Notes under the pieces: model-generated | Told to the model about the DNA's origin: nothing | Database searches by the model: none | The model's input: only the letters and a program-made list of their open reading frames with translations | Source: JAAYZQ01 sp034428935 | Lineage (GTDB): Bacteria; Chloroflexota; Anaerolineae; JAAYZQ01 | DNA length: 46,429 nt | Reading direction: 5' to 3' | Assembly (NCBI GenBank): GCA_034428935.1 | Contig: DAOUHB010000015.1 | Location: 1-46,429 of the forward strand | Shown: positions 39,172 to 46,429 of the stretch, in pieces | Layout of the letters: the number at the start of each line of letters is the position of its first letter | How positions within the stretch are numbered: the first letter of the stretch is position 1 | Made by a program: the position numbers and the translations under genes

Positions 39172-41634
39172 TTGAGTTACGATTACGACTTTGATTTTAG
39201 CATGTTGAATGTGGACGCTTTCAGCGACGAAAGCGACCAGGTTTTTGCCGACGACCTCCCGCTGCTCCCGCTGCGGGATACCGTCGTCTTTCCGGGCATG
39301 ATGAGGTCCCTGGCCGTGGGCCGCGACCGTTCCATCAAGGCTGTCGAGGCGGCCATGGCCACCGACAACCGCGTGGTGGTCGTCGCCCAGCGCGACCCCG
39401 AGGTGCAGGATCCAGAGATGGAAGACCTGCACACCGTTGGCGTCGAAATGGTGGTGGGCCGGATCCTGCGCATGCCCGATGGCACGACCAACGTCCTGGG
39501 ACAGGGCCGGCGTCGGGTGCAGATTGCCGGCCTGAGCCAGACGAGACCATATATTCGGGCCAGCATTCAGCCCATGCCCGAGTCGCAGCACGTCAGCCTG
39601 GGCACCGAGGCGCTCATGCGCGCCGTCCTGTCGTTGTTTGAAAAGGTGGTCCACCTGTCGCGCACCCTGCCCGACGATGCCTACGTGGCTGCCATGAACA
39701 TTGACCAGCCCGGCCCTCTGGCGGACCTCATCGGCTCGCTCCTCGACCTGGACATGCCCGATCACCAGGAGCTGCTGGAGCTCCTGGAGCCTTCTGAGCG
39801 GCTGCAGCGCCTGAGCATCCTGCTGGCCAACGAGCTGGACGTGTTGGAGCTGGAATATACCATCCATGACAAGGTCCAGCAAGAGGTGGACCGCTCGCAG
39901 CGCGAGTTCTACCTGCGCGAGCAGATGCGGGCCATCCAGAGCGAGCTGGGCGAGATGGACGGCGAAACGGCCGAACTCCAGGACCTGGAGGAAAAGCTCG
40001 CCAGGACGGAGCTGCCCGACGAGGTGATGGCCAAGGCCCGCAAGGAGATGAGCCGCCTGAAGGCCATGCCGCCGGCGTCGCCCGAGACGGCCATCATTCG
40101 CACCTACATCGACTGGCTCCTGGATCTGCCCTGGACCGAGGCGACGACGGACAACCTGGACATTGCCCAGGTGGCCAAGGCCCTGGACGCCAACCACTAC
40201 GGGCTGCCGCGGGCCAAGGAGCGCATCCTGGAGTACCTGGCGGTGCGCAAGCTGTCGGAGGGCAAGCCTTCCACGCGCAGCCCCATCCTGTGCTTTGTCG
40301 GGCCGCCCGGCACGGGCAAGACATCCCTGGGCCGGTCCATTGCCGAGGCCCTGGGCCGCAAGTTCGTGCGCGTCTCCCTGGGCGGCATCCGCGACGAGGC
40401 CGAAATCCGCGGCCACCGGCGCACCTACATCGGTGCCCTGCCGGGGCGCGTCATCCAGACCATGCGCACCGCCGGCACGGTCAACCCCCTCTTCATGCTT
40501 GACGAGATCGACAAGGTGGGCCTCGACTTTCGCGGCGACCCCTCCGCGGCGCTGCTGGAGGTCCTCGATCCGGAGCAGAACTATGCCTTCTCCGACCACT
40601 ACCTGGACGTGCCCTACGACCTGTCGCGGGTGATGTTTATCACCACGGCCAACATCCTCGATCCCATCCCGCCGGCCCTGCGCGACCGGCTGGAGGTCAT
40701 CGAGTTTCCCGGCTACATCGAAGAGGAAAAGCTGGCCATTGCCCGCCAGTTCCTCATCCCCAGGCAGTTGAGTGAGAACGGCCTGGATCGGCCGGACCGT
40801 GCCCTGAACTTCTCGGACAAGGCCCTTCGCCACATGGTACGCGAGTACACGTACGAGGCCGGCGTGCGCAACCTGGAGCGCGAGATCGCCAACGTCTGCC
40901 GCAAGGTGGCCCGCCGCATCGCCGAGGGCAAGCCTACGCCGCGCCACGTGACGGTCCAGTCGCTGCTGAAATACCTGGGCCCGCCGCGCTTCCAGGCCGA
41001 CGAAGGCGAAAAGACCGACGAGATCGGCCTGGCCATGGGCATTGCCTGGACCGAGGCCGGCGGCGACGTGCTGCCGGTGGAGGTCTCGCTCATGGATGGC
41101 AAGGGCAGCCTGATGCTCACCGGGCAGTTGGGCGAGGTCATGCAAGAGTCCGCCCAGGCGGCGCTGTCCTACGCCCGCTCCCACGCCCCGGAGCTGATGA
41201 TCGGCGACGTCGATTTCGACAAGCTCGACATCCACATCCACGTGCCCGAAGGCGCCATTCCCAAGGATGGCCCCTCGGCGGGCATCACCATGGCCACGGC
41301 CCTCATCTCGGCGCTCATCGAGCGCCCCGTCCACCACGACGTGGCCATGACGGGCGAGATCACGCTGCGCGGGCGGGTGCTGGCCATCGGCGGGCTGAAG
41401 GAAAAGGTGCTTGCCGCGCACCGCGCGGGGCTCAAGACCGTGCTGCTGCCGCGGCAGAACAAGAAGGACCTGGTCGAGATCCCGAGCCGCGTCAAGCGTG
41501 ACCTGAAGTTCATCTTTGTCGACCGCATGGACGAAGTGCTGCCAGTGGCACTCCTTCCAGAGGCGCCGGTGGCCATTGCCGAGGTAAAGCGCGCGGCCAA
41601 GGGGCGGAGGACGCCAAGCGCCAAGTCGAACTGA
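39172..41634 (+). CDS. lon: ATP-dependent protease Lon
   Basis: 820 aa, full length. LON substrate-binding domain (~20-215, LPLLPLRDTVVFPGM), coiled region, AAA+ ATPase with Walker A GPPGTGKT (~375-382) and Walker B MLDEIDK, a C-terminal S16 protease domain with catalytic Ser702 in PKDGPSAGIT and the Lys of the GGLKEK segment. It degrades damaged and regulatory proteins. The first codon is TTG (reads MSYDYDFDFS) with GGAGG ~11 nt upstream; the ATG at residue 10 is an alternative. An Ala/Lys-rich tail ends the protein. Confidence 0.97.
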   Translation: MSYDYDFDFSMLNVDAFSDESDQVFADDLPLLPLRDTVVFPGMMRSLAVGRDRSIKAVEAAMATDNRVVVVAQRDPEVQDPEMEDLHTVGVEMVVGRILRMPDGTTNVLGQGRRRVQIAGLSQTRPYIRASIQPMPESQHVSLGTEALMRAVLSLFEKVVHLSRTLPDDAYVAAMNIDQPGPLADLIGSLLDLDMPDHQELLELLEPSERLQRLSILLANELDVLELEYTIHDKVQQEVDRSQREFYLREQMRAIQSELGEMDGETAELQDLEEKLARTELPDEVMAKARKEMSRLKAMPPASPETAIIRTYIDWLLDLPWTEATTDNLDIAQVAKALDANHYGLPRAKERILEYLAVRKLSEGKPSTRSPILCFVGPPGTGKTSLGRSIAEALGRKFVRVSLGGIRDEAEIRGHRRTYIGALPGRVIQTMRTAGTVNPLFMLDEIDKVGLDFRGDPSAALLEVLDPEQNYAFSDHYLDVPYDLSRVMFITTANILDPIPPALRDRLEVIEFPGYIEEEKLAIARQFLIPRQLSENGLDRPDRALNFSDKALRHMVREYTYEAGVRNLEREIANVCRKVARRIAEGKPTPRHVTVQSLLKYLGPPRFQADEGEKTDEIGLAMGIAWTEAGGDVLPVEVSLMDGKGSLMLTGQLGEVMQESAQAALSYARSHAPELMIGDVDFDKLDIHIHVPEGAIPKDGPSAGITMATALISALIERPVHHDVAMTGEITLRGRVLAIGGLKEKVLAAHRAGLKTVLLPRQNKKDLVEIPSRVKRDLKFIFVDRMDEVLPVALLPEAPVAIAEVKRAAKGRRTPSAKSN

Positions 41635-41653
41635 ATCGCAGGGAGGCGATCGT

Positions 41654-42985
41654 GTGAGCGGCCTGATTATCCTGCTGCTGGCTCTGGGTTTCATGGTCCT
41701 GTTCTACCTGGTCTTTCGGTCCCCGACGCCAGGGATTGGCCGTCTGGGCCTCTTTCTGGTCTGGCTGGCAGTGGGCGGGCTCCTGGCCTACTTTTTCGCC
41801 GTGCGGGTTCTGGATTACGATCCGGACCCCGCGCGGTTAGCCATCGCCCGCATGGTCACCAATCAGAAGATCATCGACCTGACCCAGATCGTCCCCGGCC
41901 TGCCCGAAGATCTGGACATGATCTATCGCATCGACACCGACGGCGATGACGAGCGCATCGAGGACGAAGAAGCGGCCTTGGAGTGGCTCGTCGTCTATCG
42001 CTACGACACGGTGCAACGCGAGGGCGTGGTGGTCGGCGGGCCCTTCGGAGCGGCGATCTATGATACCGGCCTGTGCCGCCCACCCTCCATCTTTTCCTTC
42101 GAGTTGGTTCCGGTGAGCTATGACTACCTCGGCCAGGACGGCCTGGGGGTCGAGGTTGTGAATGCCATCGAGTACGAGGACCCCCTCGCGGATCCCAAGC
42201 GCCTGGGAGTGGACCGCCCGGAGGTGATCATCACCGGCTACACCGGGGGGACCGCTACCGACTTGAACATCTTTCGCAAGGTGGGTTACTACACCCTCTG
42301 CCGGCCGACGCGCGCCCACGCCGATCCCTACGCCGAGACCATCGAGCTGCCCTTCAAATACCAGGTGATCGGCACCTTCCGGGGCACCTACCGGGTGGAG
42401 AGAAACGGTGCGACCGTCGTCGTCAAGGACCGGGCCGGCTTTGAGCGCAGCCAGATCGTCGTCAGTCGCGTCTACACACCTGACCCGAACACCGGCTCCT
42501 ACCTGCGGCAGGTTGGATCCGACCCCGATAGGTATGAACTGAGAGCCCCGGACGAAGAGGGGTTGGCCTTCGGACCGGGTCGCCCGGAACAGACGCAGCA
42601 GGTCTATTACCCCGAAAAGGCCGTGTTGTCATTCTTTCTCGACTTGGGCACCAACACAGAGCGCGCTATGGGTCTAACCTGCCAGGGCAAGGGCAGAAAC
42701 GACTACGAGCCGGCCAACTTTGGGTTGAGTCTGCCGCTTTCCGACCTGGCCCGCGTCAAGGTCTGCGAGATGCGATACGTGCCCGACGACCAGGCAGAGC
42801 GGGCTCACGAGGCTCGAAGGGTGGGCGTAAAAGTGGTCGAGGTCCCGAAAGAGATCCCGCCAGGAGAGACGATGGACTGTTCCCGGGCCCGCCCTTTGAC
42901 GTGCACCGTGCTTTCGCAAAACAACCCCAACGCCCTGCCCTTTGGCTGCGAGTGGTGCCTCTATAACTGCGAGCCGGCACCCTAG
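41654..42985 (+). CDS. Membrane-anchored protein of unknown function
   Basis: 443 aa, GTG start with AGGGAGG 7 nt upstream, 19 bp after lon and probably co-transcribed. Two N-terminal helices (SGLIILLLALGFMVLFYLVF and GRLGLFLVWLAVGGLLAYFFAV) are followed by a large soluble domain, probably extracytoplasmic, beginning ARMVTNQKIIDLTQIVPGLPEDLDMIYRIDTDGD. This resembles lipoprotein-like proteins of Chloroflexota but I can assign no family. The tail has a Cys cluster (CEWCLYNCEPAP). Confidence 0.8.
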   Translation: MSGLIILLLALGFMVLFYLVFRSPTPGIGRLGLFLVWLAVGGLLAYFFAVRVLDYDPDPARLAIARMVTNQKIIDLTQIVPGLPEDLDMIYRIDTDGDDERIEDEEAALEWLVVYRYDTVQREGVVVGGPFGAAIYDTGLCRPPSIFSFELVPVSYDYLGQDGLGVEVVNAIEYEDPLADPKRLGVDRPEVIITGYTGGTATDLNIFRKVGYYTLCRPTRAHADPYAETIELPFKYQVIGTFRGTYRVERNGATVVVKDRAGFERSQIVVSRVYTPDPNTGSYLRQVGSDPDRYELRAPDEEGLAFGPGRPEQTQQVYYPEKAVLSFFLDLGTNTERAMGLTCQGKGRNDYEPANFGLSLPLSDLARVKVCEMRYVPDDQAERAHEARRVGVKVVEVPKEIPPGETMDCSRARPLTCTVLSQNNPNALPFGCEWCLYNCEPAP

Positions 42986-43099
42986 TCTTTCTCGGGCTCG
43001 GCATCCTGAGCGGCGCCAGGGATCTCGCCCCGCGCCCGATTTTCGCTTTCGCCGCTTTTGCAGTACAATACCTGCTCCAATTTGACTTCGGAGGTAATG

Positions 43100-45673
43100 A
43101 TGCGTCCGAGCCATACGTTCCGGGTGGTGCCTTGCCTGCCGCCAAGGCTTGAGCGGCTGCGGGAATTGGCCCACAACCTGTGGTGGACCTGGAACCACGA
43201 GGCCATCGAGCTGTTTCAACGCCTCGAGCCAGATCTCTGGCAGTCCACCGGGCACAACCCTGTGCTGATGCTGGGCACGATCCGGCAGGAACGCCTGGAA
43301 CAGATCGTCGACGATGACGGATTCATGGCACATCTCGACCGCGTTTACGGCGAGTTCGATCGCTACATGAAGAGCGCGGCCACGTGGTACGCCAAGACCC
43401 ACGCGAGCGCCGACGGCGCCTGCATCGCCTATTTTTCCGCCGAGTTCGGCCTGACCGAGAGCCTGGGCATCTATGCCGGGGGCCTGGGCATCCTGGCCGG
43501 CGACCACCTCAAGTCGGCCAGTGACCTGGGCCTGCCCCTGGTGGGCGTGGGACTGCTCTACCAGCAGGGCTACTTTCACCAGTACCTCAATCCTGATGGC
43601 TGGCAGCAAGAGCTCTATCCCGACAACGACTTTTACAACCTGCCCCTCAACCTGGAGCGCCAGTTGAGCGGCGCCCCCCTCACCGTCGAGGTGGAATATC
43701 CCGGCCGCACGGTCAAGGCCCAGGTGTGGAGGGCCCAGGTGGGCCGCGTGCCCCTCTATCTCCTGGACACCAACATCGAGGCCAACCGGCCCGAGGATCG
43801 GGACCTCACCGACCAGCTCTATGGCGGCGACGACGACATGCGCATCCGCCAGGAGATGATGCTGGGCATCGGCGGCATTCGCGCCCTGTCGGCCCTGGGC
43901 ATCGAGCCCAACGTCTGCCACATGAACGAGGGGCACTCGGCCTTTCTCGCCCTGGAGCGCATCCGTGTTCTCATGGAAGAATGCCATCTGTCGTTCCAGG
44001 AGGCCCGCGAGGTGGCGACGGCGGGCCACGTCTTTACCACCCATACCCCGGTGCCGGCAGGCATCGACTGGTTCCATCCCGAGCTGGTGGACCGCTACTT
44101 TGGCCACTACTATCCGCGCCTGGGCCTGTCGCGCGACGAGTTTCTGGGCCTGGGACGCCTGAACCCCAATGACCCCAACGGCTACTTTTGCATGGCCGTC
44201 CTGGCCCTGCGCCAGGCGAACCGCAGCAACGGCGTGAGCCAGCTCCACGCGCAGGTGTCGCGGGAGATGTGGCAAGAGATCTGGCCCGGGGTGCCCGTGG
44301 CCGAGGTGCCCATCCTGGGAATTACCAACGGCATCCATCCGCGCTCCTGGATCTCGCGCGACATGGCCGATCTATTCAGCCGCTACCTGGGCCCCCGCTG
44401 GGTGGAGCGCCCGGCCGAGCAGGAGATCTGGCAGCGCGTGGCGCGCATCCCCGACGAGGAGCTGTGGCGCACCCACGAGCGCCGCCGCGAGCGCCTGGTG
44501 GCCTTTGCCCGCCGCAGGCTCGCCCACCAGTTGCAGCAGCGAGGCACCCATCCGTCCGAGATCCAGCAGGCGGAGCAGGTGCTGGACCCCGAGGCGCTGA
44601 CCATCGGCTTTGCCCGGCGCTTTGCCACCTACAAGCGCGGCTCGCTCCTGTTCCACGACCTGGAGCGGCTGGCGCGCATCGTGGGTGACAAGGACCGCCC
44701 CGTGCAGATCATCTTTGCCGGCAAGGCCCATCCTCGCGACAATCCCGGCAAGGAGTTGATCCGCCAGATCATCCATCATGCCCGCCGGCCCGAGTTTCGT
44801 AACCGCATCGTGTTCCTCGAGGACTATGACATGGTCGTGGGCCGCTACCTGGTCCAGGGCGTCGACGTCTGGCTGAACACACCCCGCCGGCCCCACGAGG
44901 CCAGCGGCACCAGCGGTATGAAGGCCACGGCCAACGGCGCCCTGAACCTCAGCGTCCTCGACGGCTGGTGGGACGAGGGCTACACCCCCGAAACCGGCTG
45001 GGCCATCGGCCACGGCGAGGATTACGAGCAAGACCAGGCCGAGTACCAGGACCGGGTCGAGGCCGACGCCCTCTACAACCTCCTGGAAAAAGAGATCGTG
45101 CCCCTATTCTACGAGCGGGGGAGCGACGGCCTGCCCCGGGGCTGGATCGCCCGCATGAAGGCCGCCATGCGCAACCACGCTGGCGTCTTTAACACCAACC
45201 GCATGGTGCGCGACTATACCGAGCTGTGTTACCTGCCCTCGGCGGAGCGCAGCCAGCGCATGGTGGGCGAGGACATGCAGCACGCCAAGGCCCTGGCGTC
45301 GTGGAAGGAGCACGTGCGCAAGGAGTGGGGGAACGTGCGCATCGAGCGCACCTGGACCGAGCAGGCCGGCAGCCAGGAGCTGCAGGTGGGTGACCAGTTG
45401 CAGGTGCTGGCCGAGGTCTACCTGGGAGCACTCAAGCCCACCGACGTGGCCGTGCAGTTGTACTATGGTCCGGTGGATGGCGAGGGCATCATCGTCAACG
45501 GGCGCACAATCCCCACGCTCATCGCCCAGTCGCGGGGCAAGGGACGGTTCGTCTTTGCCGGCGCCATCACCTGCCAGACGAGCGGGCGCCACGGCTACGC
45601 GCTGCGCATCGTCCCCGCCCACGAAGACCTGGGCACCGCCTTCGAGATGGGCCTGGTTCTCTGGGCCGCCTGA
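43100..45673 (+). CDS. glgP: Alpha-glucan phosphorylase (GlgP, archaeal/bacterial short type)
   Basis: 857 aa. It cleaves alpha-1,4-glucans with phosphate to glucose-1-phosphate, using PLP. N-terminal DUF3417-like region (LRELAHNLWWTWNHEAIELF), then IAYFSAEFGLTESLGIYAGGLGILAGDHLKSASD, HMNEGHSAFLALERI, FTTHTPVPAGIDWF, FARRFATYKRG, and the PLP lysine segment EASGTSGMKATANGALNLS. A C-terminal ~100-aa beta domain follows. Two ATGs lie side by side; the second is 5 nt from GGAGGT and is preferred over the first (1-2 nt). A TACAAT -10-like box lies at 43064-43069 with only a weak -35. Confidence 0.95.
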   Translation: MRPSHTFRVVPCLPPRLERLRELAHNLWWTWNHEAIELFQRLEPDLWQSTGHNPVLMLGTIRQERLEQIVDDDGFMAHLDRVYGEFDRYMKSAATWYAKTHASADGACIAYFSAEFGLTESLGIYAGGLGILAGDHLKSASDLGLPLVGVGLLYQQGYFHQYLNPDGWQQELYPDNDFYNLPLNLERQLSGAPLTVEVEYPGRTVKAQVWRAQVGRVPLYLLDTNIEANRPEDRDLTDQLYGGDDDMRIRQEMMLGIGGIRALSALGIEPNVCHMNEGHSAFLALERIRVLMEECHLSFQEAREVATAGHVFTTHTPVPAGIDWFHPELVDRYFGHYYPRLGLSRDEFLGLGRLNPNDPNGYFCMAVLALRQANRSNGVSQLHAQVSREMWQEIWPGVPVAEVPILGITNGIHPRSWISRDMADLFSRYLGPRWVERPAEQEIWQRVARIPDEELWRTHERRRERLVAFARRRLAHQLQQRGTHPSEIQQAEQVLDPEALTIGFARRFATYKRGSLLFHDLERLARIVGDKDRPVQIIFAGKAHPRDNPGKELIRQIIHHARRPEFRNRIVFLEDYDMVVGRYLVQGVDVWLNTPRRPHEASGTSGMKATANGALNLSVLDGWWDEGYTPETGWAIGHGEDYEQDQAEYQDRVEADALYNLLEKEIVPLFYERGSDGLPRGWIARMKAAMRNHAGVFNTNRMVRDYTELCYLPSAERSQRMVGEDMQHAKALASWKEHVRKEWGNVRIERTWTEQAGSQELQVGDQLQVLAEVYLGALKPTDVAVQLYYGPVDGEGIIVNGRTIPTLIAQSRGKGRFVFAGAITCQTSGRHGYALRIVPAHEDLGTAFEMGLVLWAA

Positions 45674-45686
45674 CCCGCGCGTCTCC

Positions 45687-45732
45687 CCGGCGCCCACCGC
45701 CAGTACACCTGGCGGTGGGCGCCGGAGGTTTT
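45687..45732 (+). terminator. Strong intrinsic terminator after glgP
   Basis: 17-bp perfect stem (45687-45703 with 45709-45725), 5-nt loop TACAC, followed by AGG and TTTT (45729-45732). It also faces the convergent phosphodiesterase remnant. Confidence 0.88.
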
Positions 45733-46072
45733 ACCTGACCTCTACGATCTCGGCCTGCCCCGTCTCTGTGTCGTACAGGGCATAGGTGGACGGGCCGAGG
45801 CGGCCCATCACCTCTCCCGGGTTGAGGAGCAAGGTGCGTCCCTCCTGCTCCAGGACCTGCTCGTGGCTGTGGCCAAAGCACACCAGGTCGTAGGTGCCGC
45901 CCCGCGCCAGCGCCCGGCCGATCTCTGGATAGTGGGTGACGGCCACGCTGCGCCCGCCCATCTCCAGCTCGGCCAGGTCGCCGTGGATCTGGACGTGCTT
46001 GTGGCGGCGCGCTACCCTGGCCAGGTGCAGGCGGTCGCCGTCGTTGTTGCCGAACACCACGTGCATTGTCAT
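45731..46072 (-). pseudogene. N-terminally truncated YfcE/MJ0936-type metallophosphodiesterase
   Basis: 113 codons from the first plausible ATG: VVFGNNDGDRLHLARVARRHKHVQI, SVAVTHYPEIGRALARGGTYDLVCFGHSHEQ, LLLNPGEVMGRLG. The family (~155-170 aa) begins with SDTHG and LHLGD motifs carrying metal ligands; both are missing. The third and fourth motifs (GNND, GHSH) remain. Upstream of ~46065 the sequence is unrelated. Either a deletion or insertion removed the 5' end, or the true start lies behind a rearrangement. An enzyme without DxH should be inactive. Confidence 0.75.
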
Positions 46073-46122
46073 TGTCTTCCAGCAGTAAACCCTAACCGCC
46101 ACAGGTAAGCCCGAAATAAGAC

Positions 46123-46157
46123 GGTCCGGCAAGGCGTCCGAAACACCTCGCCGGACC
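46123..46157. repeat. Imperfect inverted repeat upstream of the truncated phosphodiesterase
   Basis: GGTCCGGCAAGG (46123-46134) pairs with CCTCGCCGGACC (46146-46157), one mismatch, 11-nt loop. No T-run on either side. It lies in the segment that replaced the phosphodiesterase 5' end. Confidence 0.6.
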
Positions 46158-46174
46158 TAAACCCACCTAGCCGA

Positions 46175-46333
46175 CACGGGCGGCGCGGTGAGCCTACCAG
46201 GGATTATAGCACACAGTTTCCCGGCGGTCAAAGGCCCACCCAATGCCAAAAAGGGCAGGGGGTGGGCCTTATCATTGCAGAGGGAGGGAAACAGCAATGG
46301 ACGCAACGAGCGGCACGGGCGGCACGGTGAGCC
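46175..46333 (+). repeat. Direct near-repeat of 20 bp flanking a hairpin
   Basis: CACGGGCGGCGCGGTGAGCC (46175-46194) recurs at 46314-46333 with one change. Between the copies, AAGGCCCACC (46231-46240) pairs with GGTGGGCCTT (46261-46270). The second copy lies inside the next gene; the first may be the edge of a duplication. Confidence 0.6.
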
Positions 46334-46429
46334 CCTTTCCGAAGGGGGGATTTCGCTACAGCAAGTTTGTTGTGGACCGCGACGAATGGCAGGAGTTAAT
46401 CGCGTTCTACGCGGCCCAGGGCAACACGG
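46297..46429 (+). CDS. Unknown protein, 5' end only
   Basis: 44 codons to the window edge: MDATSGTGGTVSPFPKGGF, then RYSKFVVDRDEWQELIAFY. GGGAGGGAAACAGCA precedes the ATG. The Gly/Thr-rich start carries the direct repeat copy. I recognise no family from so short a piece. Confidence 0.55.
   Translation, partial: MDATSGTGGTVSPFPKGGFRYSKFVVDRDEWQELIAFYAAQGNT

Noticed and set aside
38560..41694. A ~1040-codon minus-strand frame across folC and lon
   Set aside because: The same GC-bias artefact; it has no ribosome site or domain, while the plus strand encodes complete FolC and Lon.

Overview
This is about 46 kb of GC-rich bacterial chromosome with tightly packed operons, Shine-Dalgarno sequences and sigma70-type promoters. 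Gene content points to Chloroflexota (Anaerolineae-like). The clues are an E1 alpha/beta fusion, a baeRF-family protein, an SLC13 permease with TrkA-C domains, an ILEI-domain membrane protein and an archaeal-style alpha-glucan phosphorylase. The phylum is an inference; no 16S or marker comparison was possible.

Region 1 (1-9139, minus strand) is an unusual bacterial microcompartment (BMC) operon. In transcription order it encodes a fused E1 alpha/beta and an E2 of a 2-oxoacid dehydrogenase, and a 3-keto-L-gulonate-6-phosphate decarboxylase-like enzyme with an unknown C-terminal domain. Then come BMC-H, BMC-T, a EutQ-N-like adaptor ending in an encapsulation-peptide-like helix, BMC-P and a second BMC-H. 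It ends with a divergent PanB-like aldolase, an SDR oxidoreductase and a sugar-binding lipoprotein that runs off the window. No aldehyde dehydrogenase, PduL, alcohol dehydrogenase or signature lyase is present, so this is not a textbook Pdu/Eut/Grp metabolosome.

Region 2 (9334-19761, plus strand) is transcribed divergently from region 1. It holds an RpiR/SIS sugar-phosphate regulator, a Fe3+/hexose-phosphate (AfuABC-like) ABC importer and three tandem HAD hydrolases. These are followed by a phosphoglycerate mutase that appears CIRCULARLY PERMUTED (C-terminal half of iPGM first, N-terminal half second) and a uridine kinase/PRK-like P-loop kinase. The 194-bp divergent control region has two promoters with perfect TTGACA/TATAAT boxes and 17-bp spacers, plus repeated TGTGCAT elements. 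The working model is one regulon for import and breakdown of a phosphorylated sugar acid, with part of the pathway inside a BMC.

Region 3 (19758-29378) is accessory and housekeeping: an APC permease fused to two universal stress domains, two gene fossils (DUF3795 and an E2-type acyltransferase), a CPBP protease, a GNAT, a baeRF protein, an SLC13 permease, an intact DUF3795 protein, a TIGR04076 protein and a 56-aa two-helix membrane protein behind a long structured leader.

Region 4 (29474-46429) is core. It starts with a minus-strand serS - tRNA-Ser(UGA) - tRNA-Ser(GCU) - tRNA-Arg(GCG) cluster, then a secreted reprolysin-like protease, efp, a large ILEI membrane protein, folC, lon, a membrane-anchored protein and glgP. 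It ends with an N-terminally truncated phosphodiesterase next to a patch of inverted and direct repeats, and the 5' end of an unknown gene.
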